Of a stretch of DNA of 64,000 bases, positions 15,846 through 24,846 are shown piece after piece. The notes under the pieces were generated by a model. That model was not told the origin of the DNA, did no database searches, and saw only the letters and a list, made by a program, of their open reading frames with translations. The stretch spans positions 5,567,342-5,631,341 of the forward strand of contig CP051237.1 in the NCBI GenBank assembly GCA_017794825.1. The letters are read 5' to 3'. The position numbers and the translations under genes were made by a program. This DNA is from Pararhizobium sp. GTDB taxonomy: Bacteria; Pseudomonadota; Alphaproteobacteria; Rhizobiales; Rhizobiaceae. Numbering within the stretch: the stretch's first letter is position 1; every line of letters starts with the position of its first letter.

Positions 15846-17435
15846 TCAGTTGTACTGCAGGAACTTGAAGTGCGGCTGGTCTTCCGGCTGCACGGGGAAG
15901 TTCACATTGTCCTTCATGCCCCAGTTCAGGACCTGGTTGTGGACCGGCAGGTAAACCTGTTCGTCCTGCACGATCTGCCAGATCTTGGAGATCGTGTCGT
16001 CGCGTTTTTCGATGTCTGTCTCAGAACCGAGCGACTTGATCATGTCGTCGACTTCCGGATTGCTGAAACGGGAGCCGTTCCAAGAACCGCGTTCGTCGGT
16101 CGTCGAATGGACGAGGAAGTTGAAGACATATTCGGAATCGAAGGTCGGCACGCCCCAACCCAGCAGGTAGAAGTCGGTTTCCTTGCCGGAAATCAGCGGG
16201 AAGTGGTTCGCCTTGGTCTGCGCGATCAGGTTCACCTTGATGCCGATCTGTCCCATCATGCCGACCATTGCCTGACAGATTGCTTCATCGTTGATGTAGC
16301 GGTCGTTCGGGCAATGCAGCGTGACTTCGAAACCGTCGCCATAGCCCGCTTCTTCCATCAGCGCCTTTGCTGCTGCGACGTCAGCCTTCGGGTATTTGTC
16401 CAGATCTTCCGTCCAGCCGTTGACGAAGGGCGGAATGATCACGCCTGTCGGCGCCGACTGGCCGCGCATGACCACCATCTTAATGGCGTCGCGATCGATC
16501 GCCATGTTCATGGCCTTGCGAACGCGAACATCCGAGAACGGATTCTTGCCGTCGACATTGTCGTTGGCGAGATCGTCGTCGCCGGAATTGATTCCGAAGA
16601 AGATCGTGCGGTTCTGTGGCGCGTTGTCGACCTTGAGCCCGTCGGCGTCCGAAACGCGCTGCAGGTCCTGCACCGGCACATCCTGGATCAGATCGACTTC
16701 TCCCGAAAGGAGAGCCGCGACGCGGGTCGCCGCATTCTGGATTGGCGTGTAGATGATCTCGGTGACTTCGAGCGGGAATTCTCCCTTGCCCCAGTAGTCG
16801 GGGTTAGCCTTCAGAACGGTTTTCGTGTCCGGCTCGCGGCTTTCCAGCATGAAGGCGCCGGTGCCGTTGGCGTTGCGCACCGCATAGGTTTCCTCACCCG
16901 TATCGAACTCCGCCGGAGCTTCCACGCCATGGGTTTCCGCCCAGCCCTTGTCCATGATGAACAGGTTTGTGAGATTGTTCGGCAGGATGGGATTCGGACC
17001 ATCCGTCTCCATTTCAACCGTGTAGTCGTCGACTGCGCGCACTTCCTTGATGGAAACCAGCAGCTCCTTCATGTCGGAGCTTTCCATTTTTGCGCGGTTG
17101 AAAGAAAACACGACGTCCTCGGCCGTAAAATCGGCGCCATCATGGAACTTCACGCCTTCGCGCAGCTTGAAAACCCAGACGTTCGGATCGCCGTCCTTGA
17201 CGCCCCACTCGGTGGCGAGAGCCGGTATCGGCTTGGCCTCCATGTCCGGCGATATCAGCGGCTCATAGATCTGTTGGGACAGCGCGTGCGTCGGTCCTTC
17301 GTTCTGGGAGTGCGGATCCAGCGTCAGTGAATCGCCGGCTCTCGCCCAGCGCAACGTTTCAGCGCCGGCTAACGCAGTTGATGCCATGAGTGCGGTTGCG
17401 GCAGCGACTGCCAACAATGGACGTTTCATAAGCAT
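15846..17435 (-). CDS. dppA: Peptide ABC transporter substrate-binding protein (SBP family 5)
   Basis: 529 residues, the size of DppA/OppA proteins. A signal peptide (RPLLAVAAATALMASTALAGA) precedes the mature protein ETLRWARAGDSLTLDPHSQN. Family 5 features include LTLDPHS, the VFKLREGVKFHDGADFTAEDVVFSF signature and PNDRYINDEAICQAMVGMM. It is periplasmic and delivers peptides, or possibly another family-5 ligand, to DppBCDF. Two starts are possible (17435 or 17429), both near GAGAGGAA. It is the first gene of the operon, so the promoter is probably in 17436-17571. Confidence 0.93.
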   Translation of the reverse strand: MLMKRPLLAVAAATALMASTALAGAETLRWARAGDSLTLDPHSQNEGPTHALSQQIYEPLISPDMEAKPIPALATEWGVKDGDPNVWVFKLREGVKFHDGADFTAEDVVFSFNRAKMESSDMKELLVSIKEVRAVDDYTVEMETDGPNPILPNNLTNLFIMDKGWAETHGVEAPAEFDTGEETYAVRNANGTGAFMLESREPDTKTVLKANPDYWGKGEFPLEVTEIIYTPIQNAATRVAALLSGEVDLIQDVPVQDLQRVSDADGLKVDNAPQNRTIFFGINSGDDDLANDNVDGKNPFSDVRVRKAMNMAIDRDAIKMVVMRGQSAPTGVIIPPFVNGWTEDLDKYPKADVAAAKALMEEAGYGDGFEVTLHCPNDRYINDEAICQAMVGMMGQIGIKVNLIAQTKANHFPLISGKETDFYLLGWGVPTFDSEYVFNFLVHSTTDERGSWNGSRFSNPEVDDMIKSLGSETDIEKRDDTISKIWQIVQDEQVYLPVHNQVLNWGMKDNVNFPVQPEDQPHFKFLQYN

Positions 17436-17571
17436 ACATTCCTCTCTGGTTTACGCATTTTCTTATTTGCACCTGAATTGCTAGCAACTATTGGGAGCAC
17501 GCGCCAGTGAATTTGATGGCCCGACACGTACGACTTCTGTCGCAAGACAGCCAGAAAAACGGGCCCTGGCG

Positions 17572-19374
17572 TTACCCTGCGCGGGGTATCGCCGCATCGA
17601 TAACGCGAAATTGAACCGTGCGCCGCCCTTGCCAGTGGTTCGTCGCAAGATTTCCGGCGAAATGGAACCGGGCGCCGCGCCCGCCCAGCATCGCCGCCCC
17701 CAGGTCGCTTTCGGCTGCGCGAAACGCTATGGCGTCGATCTTTTGCCCAGCAGCGTCGGCGAGCCGCAATTTGACATGGTCTGCGCCGACGATCCGGGCG
17801 TCCGTGACCTGATGCGCCGGCATTGCGAATACGGGCTGGGGATGGCCTGCGCCGTAGGGCCCCGCCTTGTCGAGTTGGTCGTAGAGTTGCAGCGTTGCGC
17901 CGGACGCCGCAAGAGCCGCGTCGATTTTCAATGTGCGGACCGCCGTCAACGCCGACACCTCCTCCCGCGCGTAATCTTCCGCCCATGCCCGCAAATCGCC
18001 AAGCCTTGACCGGTCGACTGTAATGCCCGCCGCCATGGCGTGCCCGCCGCCCTTGACCAGCAATCCCTTATCGACTGCGAGACGAACCATTCGCCCCATG
18101 TCGAAGCCGGCGATCGAGCGACCGGACCCGGTTCCCAGACCGGAGGCGTTGAACGCGATGGCGAATGTCGGTCGCTGCAGTTTCTCCTTGAGCCGGGCGG
18201 CGATGATCCCGACGATGCCTGCATGCCAGCCCGCGCCCGCTGTCATGACCACGACAGGGGGCTCTCCTGCGCCGATCTCGGCCAGCACCTCGGCTTCGGC
18301 CTCAGCAAGCGTGTCGCGTTCGATCGACTGACGTTCTGCATTGAGCCGATTGAGCGTGTCCGCGATCTCGCCGGCTTCTGCATCGCTTTCGAGCGTCAGC
18401 AACCGGCTGCCCAGGGCGGCGTCGCCTATCCTTCCACCGGCGTTGATGCGCGGGCCGATCATGAACCCCAAGTGATAGGGCGTCAGCGGACCGTCTATTC
18501 CGCTGACCCGCATCAGGGCGGCGAGTCCCGGATTGGTCATGCGACGCGCCACCTGCAACCCCTTGACGACGAAAGCCCGGTTCAATCCCTTCAGCGGCAC
18601 GACATCGCAAACGGTCGCCAGCGCCACGAGATCGAGCATTTCGAGCAAATCGATCGACGCCGCAGCCTTGTTTTGCCGGCGTCGCAATTCTCTCAGCAAC
18701 GCAACCAGCGCCATAAAGACGACGCCCGCCGCGCACAGATGCCCCTGCCCCGACAGATCGTCCTCCCGGTTTGGATTGATGAGCGCACACGCGACGGGCA
18801 TCTCGAGATTCATCTGATGGTGATCGAGAACAACGACGTCCACGCCGCGCTTGGCCGCATGCGCAAGCGCCTCCAGGCTGGTTGATCCGCAATCCACCGT
18901 GACAATGAGTTCGCAGCCCCGGTCAATCAGTGCGTCGATGGCCTTCACATTCGGGCCATACCCTTCGAAGATCCTGTCAGGAATGTAGATTTCAGCCGGT
19001 ACGCCGAACTTCACGAGAATTCGCTCGAGAAGCGCGGATGAGGCTGCGCCGTCAACATCGTAGTCGCCGAAGACAGCGACTCTCTCTCGACGTTCGATCG
19101 CATCTGCAAGACGCTCCGCCGCCTTGTCCATGTCCTGAAAGACCGATGGATCAGGCATCAGGGCGCGCAGGGTAGGATCAAGAAAACCCTCTGCTTCGCC
19201 CTGCTGAACGCCGCGGCCCGCAAGAACACGCGCCACAATATCGGGAATGCCGTCGGTCTGGGATATCGCCAGCGCGCGATTGACGCCGGCAGCGTCGAGG
19301 CGTGGCGTCCAGCGCTGCCCGAATAGCGAAGACTCCACTTCAAAGAATGGCGTCAATTCTCTGGATATGCTCAA
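17572..19374 (-). CDS. recJ: Single-stranded-DNA-specific 5'-3' exonuclease RecJ
   Basis: 600 residues. DHH phosphoesterase motifs are present: FGDYDVDGA (residues 102-110), VDCGSTS (160-166), LDHHQMN (183-189) and the DHHA1 motif GGGHAMAAG. A C-terminal OB-like region follows (about 470-600). It degrades single-stranded DNA in recombination and mismatch repair in the cytoplasm. It is downstream of glpX on the same strand with a 107-bp gap, an arrangement common in the order. Confidence 0.96.
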   Translation of the reverse strand: MSISRELTPFFEVESSLFGQRWTPRLDAAGVNRALAISQTDGIPDIVARVLAGRGVQQGEAEGFLDPTLRALMPDPSVFQDMDKAAERLADAIERRERVAVFGDYDVDGAASSALLERILVKFGVPAEIYIPDRIFEGYGPNVKAIDALIDRGCELIVTVDCGSTSLEALAHAAKRGVDVVVLDHHQMNLEMPVACALINPNREDDLSGQGHLCAAGVVFMALVALLRELRRRQNKAAASIDLLEMLDLVALATVCDVVPLKGLNRAFVVKGLQVARRMTNPGLAALMRVSGIDGPLTPYHLGFMIGPRINAGGRIGDAALGSRLLTLESDAEAGEIADTLNRLNAERQSIERDTLAEAEAEVLAEIGAGEPPVVVMTAGAGWHAGIVGIIAARLKEKLQRPTFAIAFNASGLGTGSGRSIAGFDMGRMVRLAVDKGLLVKGGGHAMAAGITVDRSRLGDLRAWAEDYAREEVSALTAVRTLKIDAALAASGATLQLYDQLDKAGPYGAGHPQPVFAMPAHQVTDARIVGADHVKLRLADAAGQKIDAIAFRAAESDLGAAMLGGRGARFHFAGNLATNHWQGRRTVQFRVIDAAIPRAG

Positions 19375-19481
19375 TTAAATATAATTCTCATACAGGATTC
19401 AATGATGCGCCTGCGCACGGAATCCAATCCGCGACGCAGGACATTATCGACGCCTGCTATGGCGAATGCAATTCCGTCTTT

Positions 19482-20465
19482 TCAGTCGAACTTGCCGAGA
19501 TCCTGGTGTCGGGCAATAATTTCGCGCACGGTGCGGGACGACGAACGCATAACGATCGTGTGCGTCACGATCGCGGTTTTCGAGAACCTGACGCCGTTGA
19601 GAAGATTGCCGTCCGTGACGCCGGTCGCCGAAAAGACGACGTCTCCGCTGGCCATCTCCTCCAGCTTGTAGATGCGATCCGGGTCGTCGATCCCCATCGT
19701 TTTCGCCCGGGCGATCTTTTCTTCCGTATTGAGCTGCAGGCGTCCCTGCATCTGACCGCCGATACAGCGCAACGCCGCCGCAGCCAGCACCCCTTCCGGC
19801 GCACCGCCAATTCCGAGATAAATGTCGATGCCGGTTTCTTCGGGGTTCGTCGTATGGATCACACCGGCAACGTCGCCATCGCCGATCAAACGTATCGCGG
19901 CGCCTGTGGAACGCACCTCCTCGATGAGGCGCGCATGGCGCGGCCGGTCGAGTATGCACGCAGTAACGTCTTTCGTTTCCACGCCCTTCGCTTCAGCGAC
20001 CGCCTTGATGTTTTCTACCGGCGTTTTTGACAGCGACACCGTGTCATCCGGATAGCCGGGACCGATGGCGATCTTTTCCATATAGACGTCCGGCGCGTAG
20101 AGCAGGCTGCCCTTTTCCGCCATCGCGATGACTGCAAGCGAATTTGGCAGGTTCTTGGCGCAGATGGTCGTTCCTTCCAGAGGATCGAGCGCAATGTCCA
20201 CTTTAGCGCCCTTGCCTGTGCCAACTTCCTCCCCGATGTAGAGCATGGGCGCTTCATCGCGTTCACCTTCGCCAATCACCACGGTTCCCGCGATCGGCAG
20301 GCGATTGAGTTCCTTGCGCATTGCGTCGACGGCCACCTGATCGGCCTCTTTCTCGTCGCCACGACCGCGAAGGCGCGCTGCAGCGACCGCAGCCCGTTCG
20401 GTGACGCGAACGATTTCGAGTGTCAGAATTCGATCGAGACCGCTATTGTCCGACGATTTCGCCAT
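19482..20465 (-). CDS. glpX: Class II fructose-1,6-bisphosphatase GlpX
   Basis: 327 residues, full length. GEGERDEAP (about 65-73) and DPLEGTT (94-100) are the metal- and phosphate-binding motifs of class II FBPases. The mid-protein KDVTACILDRPRHARLIEEVR and the later IGGAPEGVLAAAALRCIGGQMQGRL blocks are family-specific. It hydrolyses fructose 1,6-bisphosphate in gluconeogenesis. Same strand as hom and recJ, but an oppositely oriented SDR gene lies between hom and glpX. Confidence 0.96.
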   Translation of the reverse strand: MAKSSDNSGLDRILTLEIVRVTERAAVAAARLRGRGDEKEADQVAVDAMRKELNRLPIAGTVVIGEGERDEAPMLYIGEEVGTGKGAKVDIALDPLEGTTICAKNLPNSLAVIAMAEKGSLLYAPDVYMEKIAIGPGYPDDTVSLSKTPVENIKAVAEAKGVETKDVTACILDRPRHARLIEEVRSTGAAIRLIGDGDVAGVIHTTNPEETGIDIYLGIGGAPEGVLAAAALRCIGGQMQGRLQLNTEEKIARAKTMGIDDPDRIYKLEEMASGDVVFSATGVTDGNLLNGVRFSKTAIVTHTIVMRSSSRTVREIIARHQDLGKFD

Positions 20466-20724
20466 TGGCCGGTGTCCTGTTGCTTGTTATCGATGCGTTT
20501 CCAGCGCCAGATATCCCGTCGCAATCATCATTGGCAACGGTTCAATTTGAAAAAAGGGCCTTTGAAACACCTGCGGAAGCGATACGGACGGACTAAATCG
20601 ATTAAGGTTGCAGCGCGTTTAAAACTGTCCACAGGCGACCGCCGTCGACGAACGCCGGCGCAACGCTCACGATGATGATTTCGAGACTGTTCAACAAAAC
20701 AACATTGCGAAGAAAGGATTTGGA

Positions 20725-21429
20725 ATGACGGACATAAAGGTCGCCCTTGTCACGGCGGGAGGCAGCGGCATGGGTGCGGCAGCTGCGCGACGGCTTGCAA
20801 ATGACGGGTTCAAGGTGGCCATCCTGTCCTCTTCCGGCAAGGGAGAGGCTCTGGCCGAAGAACTCGGCGGCGTCGGCGTTACTGGCAGCAACCTGTCAAA
20901 CGACGATCTGCAGCGGCTTGTCGACAAGGCGACGCAGAAATGGGGCAGGATCGACGTTCTGGTCAACAGCGCCGGCCACGGCCCGAAAGGACCGGTGCTG
21001 GAGATATCGGACGACGACTGGCATCTGGGTCTCGACATCTACTTGCTGAACGTGATTCGCCCGACGCGCCTCGTCACGCCCGTCATGAGAGAGCAGAAGT
21101 CCGGTGTGATCATCAATATTTCCACCTTCGCGGTGTTCGAACCCGATCCGATGTTTCCGACGTCAGGGGTCTTCCGGGCGGGATTGGCGGCGTTTACGAA
21201 ACTCTTCTCCGACAAATACGCAGCCGACAATGTGCGGATGAACAACGTGCTTCCTGGCTATATCGACAGTCTGCCGGAAAAAGAGGAGCGCCGCGAGAAA
21301 ATCCCGATGCAGCGCTACGGCTCCACTGCCGAGATTGCCGCAACCGTGTCTTTCCTGGCGTCCGAGGGCGCCGGCTACATTACCGGGCAGAATTTGCGCG
21401 TGGATGGCGGGATTACGCGGTCCGTGTGA
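20725..21429 (+). CDS. SDR-fold protein with substituted catalytic Tyr and Lys
   Basis: 234 residues. A Rossmann nucleotide-binding start VALVTAGGSGMGAA (TAGGxGMG, a variant of TGxxxGxG), the NSAG motif and INIST Ser region are present. The YxxxK catalytic pair aligns with S-G-V-F-R (TSGVFRAGL), so Tyr becomes Ser and Lys becomes Arg. A subgroup of SDRs resembling beta-ketoacyl-ACP reductases shows this loss. It may bind a nucleotide without classic dehydrogenase chemistry. The C-terminal VSFLASEGAGYITGQNLRVDGG is typical of SDRs. It sits on the opposite strand between hom and glpX. Confidence 0.88.
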   Translation: MTDIKVALVTAGGSGMGAAAARRLANDGFKVAILSSSGKGEALAEELGGVGVTGSNLSNDDLQRLVDKATQKWGRIDVLVNSAGHGPKGPVLEISDDDWHLGLDIYLLNVIRPTRLVTPVMREQKSGVIINISTFAVFEPDPMFPTSGVFRAGLAAFTKLFSDKYAADNVRMNNVLPGYIDSLPEKEERREKIPMQRYGSTAEIAATVSFLASEGAGYITGQNLRVDGGITRSV

Positions 21430-21481
21430 TCAGCGCGCCTCCGTTATCAACCGCACCCCGAACACGGAAAGACCGTCGCCG

Positions 21482-22804
21482 TCAGGCGCCGGCGGCGGGT
21501 CGCTCGATGCGGATGACCTGAGGTTTGTCGGCAAGGTAGCCTTCCGAACCGATTGCCTTGACGGCCTTGCGCACGGAGGCTTCCATGGTCGCATGCGTAA
21601 CGAGGATCACGGTTTTCTTGTCGCCATTGCCCGCGCTTCCCGGGCGCTGAACGATGGATTCCAGCGAGATCGCGTTGTCCGACATATGCTTTGACAGGCT
21701 TGCAAAAACGCCCGTCCGGTCTTCAACCGTCAGGCGGATGAAATATCCGCCTTCATGGCTGCGCATGCGCGCTCGTTTATAGGTCTGCAGGCTTGCGGCC
21801 GGTCGACCGAGTACTGGGCCATACTGGTATCCGGGGCGGCTCTTGGCGATGTCGGCGATATCACCCATGACGGCGGACGCGGTGGCGTCACCGCCCGCGC
21901 CGGGCCCGGACATCAGCAGTTCGCCCAGGACATCTGCGTCAATCGCAACGGCGTTCGTCACCCCGTCGACACGGGCGATGACCGAATCCTTCGGAACCAT
22001 TGTCGGATGAACCCGCTGTTCGATCCCGGTCTCGGTTTTCTGCGCAACGCCCAGAAGCTTGATGCGGAAACCCAGTTCGTCGGCTGCCTTGATGTCTTCG
22101 ATGGAGATGTTCGATATGCCTTCGAGATAGATCTCGTCCGCGGCGATCTTGGTGCCGAAGGCAATGCTGGTGAGGATCGCCAGCTTGTGCGCCGTATCAT
22201 GGCCCTCGACATCGAAGGTCGGATCGGCTTCGGCATATCCAAGTCGCTGCGCTTCGGCGAGACATTCCTCGAAGGAGATGCCGTTCTTTTCCATCTGGGT
22301 CAGAATGTAGTTGCACGTGCCGTTCAGAATTCCGAACACGCGCTGAATCCTGTTTCCGGTCAGGGACTCGCGCATCGCCTTGATCACGGGGATGCCGCCT
22401 GCAACCGCGGCCTCGAAGTTCAGGAGAACGCCCTTTTCTTCCGCGAGCGCCGCCAGTTCCACGCCGTGGCGGGCGAGCAGAGCCTTGTTGGCCGTGACGG
22501 CGTGTTTTCCGTTGGACAGAGCTTCCCGCACCGATTGCAGGGCCGGATCGCCTTCCCCGCCCATGAGCTCGACGAATACGTCGATATCCGAGGATCGGGC
22601 CATCTCAACCGGGTCGGCGTAGAACTTGACGCCGGAGAGGTCGACGCCCCTGTCCTTCGAAGCATCCCTCGCGCTGACCGCAACGACTTCGATCGCCTTG
22701 CCGCAAATTCCGGCCAGAGCTTCGCGCCGCTCGGACAGAATGCGCGCCAGCGCGGCGCCAACAGTACCCAGACCCGCAATACCGATTTTGAGGGCTTCAG
22801 ACAT
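21482..22804 (-). CDS. hom: Homoserine dehydrogenase with ACT domain
   Basis: 440 residues. N-terminal NAD(P)-binding GIAGLGTVGAALARI, the catalytic-domain motif (VAGGIPVIKAMRESLTGNRI, GILNGTCNYIL) and the C-terminal ACT domain (about 355-430, YFIRLTVEDRTGVFASLS) that mediates threonine feedback. It reduces aspartate semialdehyde to homoserine for threonine and methionine synthesis. The ATG at 22804 is chosen over the in-frame upstream start at 22846 because the protein then begins MSEALKIGIAG. It is 60 bp downstream of the aminotransferase, so probably one operon. Confidence 0.96.
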   Translation of the reverse strand: MSEALKIGIAGLGTVGAALARILSERREALAGICGKAIEVVAVSARDASKDRGVDLSGVKFYADPVEMARSSDIDVFVELMGGEGDPALQSVREALSNGKHAVTANKALLARHGVELAALAEEKGVLLNFEAAVAGGIPVIKAMRESLTGNRIQRVFGILNGTCNYILTQMEKNGISFEECLAEAQRLGYAEADPTFDVEGHDTAHKLAILTSIAFGTKIAADEIYLEGISNISIEDIKAADELGFRIKLLGVAQKTETGIEQRVHPTMVPKDSVIARVDGVTNAVAIDADVLGELLMSGPGAGGDATASAVMGDIADIAKSRPGYQYGPVLGRPAASLQTYKRARMRSHEGGYFIRLTVEDRTGVFASLSKHMSDNAISLESIVQRPGSAGNGDKKTVILVTHATMEASVRKAVKAIGSEGYLADKPQVIRIERPAAGA

Positions 22805-22864
22805 AGAGCTTCCAGTAACAAGATGCGTTCGGTGGAAGGAAACCAACCGAACGATGCGTCCGCA

Positions 22865-24082
22865 TTAACGCCGGGAATCCAGCCGGACGACGTTTTGCAT
22901 ATTTTCGCCGTCGGATGCAAGGAACCGTTTGATGTTGCGGGCGGCCTGGCGGATCCGGTGTTCGTTTTCAACCAGCGCGATACGGACATGTGTATCGCCG
23001 TATTCTCCGAAACCGATGCCGGGCGATACGGCGACGTCCGCCTTTTCGATGAGCATCTTGGAGAAATCCAGCGATCCCATTTCGCGATAGCGCTCCGGCA
23101 ACGGCGCCCAGGCAAACATCGTCGCAGCCGGGGCCGGAACCGGCCAACCGGCTTTCGCGAAAGTGTCGACCATGACGTCGCGACGCCGCTTGTAGGTGTT
23201 TCGCACCTCTTCGATTTCTGAGCCGTCTCCGTTCAGAGCGGTTGTCGCCGCAACCTGGATCGGCGTGAATGCGCCGTAGTCGAGATAGGATTTTACCCGA
23301 GACAGCGCAGCGATAAGCCGTTCGTTGCCGACGGCGAATCCCATGCGCCAGCCCGGCATGGAGAAAGTCTTCGACATCGAGGTGAATTCGACGGTCACGT
23401 CGACAGCGCCAGGAACCTCCAGAACGGACGGCGGCGGCGTGTCGTCGTAGTAGATCTCCGCATAGGCGAGATCGGACAGGATGATGATCTCGTGCTTTTT
23501 GGCGAAACTCACCACGTCCTTGTAGAAATCCAGCGTTGCGACATGCGCCGTCGGATTAGATGGATAGTTGAGGATCAGAGCAATCGGACGCGGGATGGAA
23601 TGGCGCACCGCCCGCTCCAGGGAGTAGAAGAAGCTCTCATCCGGCTCGACCGACATGGAGCGGATGACCCCGCCCGACATGATGAAACCGAAAGCGTGGA
23701 TCGGATAGGTCGGGTTGGGACACATGATCACGTCGCCGGGAGCGGTGATCGCCTGCGCCATATTGGCGAAGCCCTCCTTCGAACCCAATGTCGCGACGAT
23801 CTGGGTGTCCGGATTGAGCTTCACGCCGAAGCGGTTCAAATAATAGCGCGCCTGCGCCTTGCGGAGGCCCGGTATGCCGCGTGACGTCGAATAGCGGTGT
23901 GTTCGCGGATCGCGCACAACCTCGCAAAGTTTGTCCACGATTGTCTGCGGCGTTGGCAAATCCGGATTTCCCATGCCGAGATCGATAATATCGGCTCCGG
24001 CCGCTCGCGCATCCGCCTTCAGCCGGTTGACCTGCTCGAAGACATAAGGCGGAAGGCGGCGAACTTTGTGAAACTCTTCCAT
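22865..24082 (-). CDS. PLP-dependent aminotransferase, class I/II (LL-DAP-aminotransferase/AlaC-like)
   Basis: 405 residues of fold-type I. The cofactor Lys is in SMSKTFSMPGWRMGFAVG; the Asp and Tyr contacts lie in IILSDLAYAEIYYD, and the substrate-carboxylate Arg is in THVRIALVEN. Homologues upstream of hom in this order are annotated as LL-diaminopimelate or alanine aminotransferases; the exact substrate is not decidable here. Its position with hom suggests an amino-acid role near the aspartate pathway. Confidence 0.88.
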   Translation of the reverse strand: MEEFHKVRRLPPYVFEQVNRLKADARAAGADIIDLGMGNPDLPTPQTIVDKLCEVVRDPRTHRYSTSRGIPGLRKAQARYYLNRFGVKLNPDTQIVATLGSKEGFANMAQAITAPGDVIMCPNPTYPIHAFGFIMSGGVIRSMSVEPDESFFYSLERAVRHSIPRPIALILNYPSNPTAHVATLDFYKDVVSFAKKHEIIILSDLAYAEIYYDDTPPPSVLEVPGAVDVTVEFTSMSKTFSMPGWRMGFAVGNERLIAALSRVKSYLDYGAFTPIQVAATTALNGDGSEIEEVRNTYKRRRDVMVDTFAKAGWPVPAPAATMFAWAPLPERYREMGSLDFSKMLIEKADVAVSPGIGFGEYGDTHVRIALVENEHRIRQAARNIKRFLASDGENMQNVVRLDSRR

Positions 24083-24221
24083 TTCGATTCCGGATGGTTG
24101 ACGATGTTTTGGGTATTGTCAGCCCGAACTTTGGCAGGATCGGGTTCGTTGTTCATCTATTATACGCCGAATTGGCGGGAAGCGGAAATTTTCAGGCGGG
24201 CCTTGTTCGAAAGTCCGGCAA

Positions 24222-24677
24222 TCAGTTTTCGATTTCCGACTTGGCCTCTTCGCCATGGCTGCGCGCGATCGCCTCGAATTCTTCGGACTGCTTTTTGTAA
24301 GTGTCGCTTGTCGTCTTGGCGGATGGCGGCTTGCGCTGCTTCAGGATGGCTTCCATCTCGTCCTGGATCTGCTTCTTGTCTTCGGCGCTGAGCTGCTCCA
24401 TCGCAGTCGCCGGCGTCGGGCCGAAGGCTGGGAACGTGTCGTTCTGCGTCGCGCCTTCCTGCACGAAGGACGTATCTCTGGGCGGAGACTTGCGCTCTGG
24501 GCTTGGGCGGCCCTGCGCTGCATTCTCCGCTCCGGTAGTCGGCGCCGGCTGGCCCGTCGCCGGGCCGTTCACGTCGCCGGTCGTTCTCGGCGCGGCGTCT
24601 TCAAGCGAGGCCGACATGCAGCCGCCGACCAGGATGGGCAGAATGAAAAGCGCAGTCAAATGAATATGCGGTTTCAA
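24222..24677 (-). CDS. Lipoprotein of unknown function
   Basis: 151 residues. A lipoprotein signal (hydrophobic LTALFILPILVGGC, lipobox LVGGC, Cys at about residue 20) precedes a Pro/Ala/Thr-rich, probably disordered linker (about 30-90). A charged helical tail rich in Lys, Glu and Gln follows (LSAEDKKQIQDEMEAILKQR). No family recognised with certainty; the layout suggests an outer- or inner-membrane-tethered protein. It is divergent from phaC with a 169-bp shared upstream region. Confidence 0.75.
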   Translation of the reverse strand: MKPHIHLTALFILPILVGGCMSASLEDAAPRTTGDVNGPATGQPAPTTGAENAAQGRPSPERKSPPRDTSFVQEGATQNDTFPAFGPTPATAMEQLSAEDKKQIQDEMEAILKQRKPPSAKTTSDTYKKQSEEFEAIARSHGEEAKSEIEN

Positions 24678-24846
24678 GACGTGGTCACCATGCCATTCAC
24701 ATTTCGTGCGAAACCCTTAGCGCAGATGCGGGTTCAATGCACAAATAAATTCTGCATTCTGTCAACATTTCTTGCATAATGGCCATCATAAAGGGGTACA
24801 GAATCGGCGGAAGCCGATCGATTGTCGCTACAAACGGGAGGTCCAC

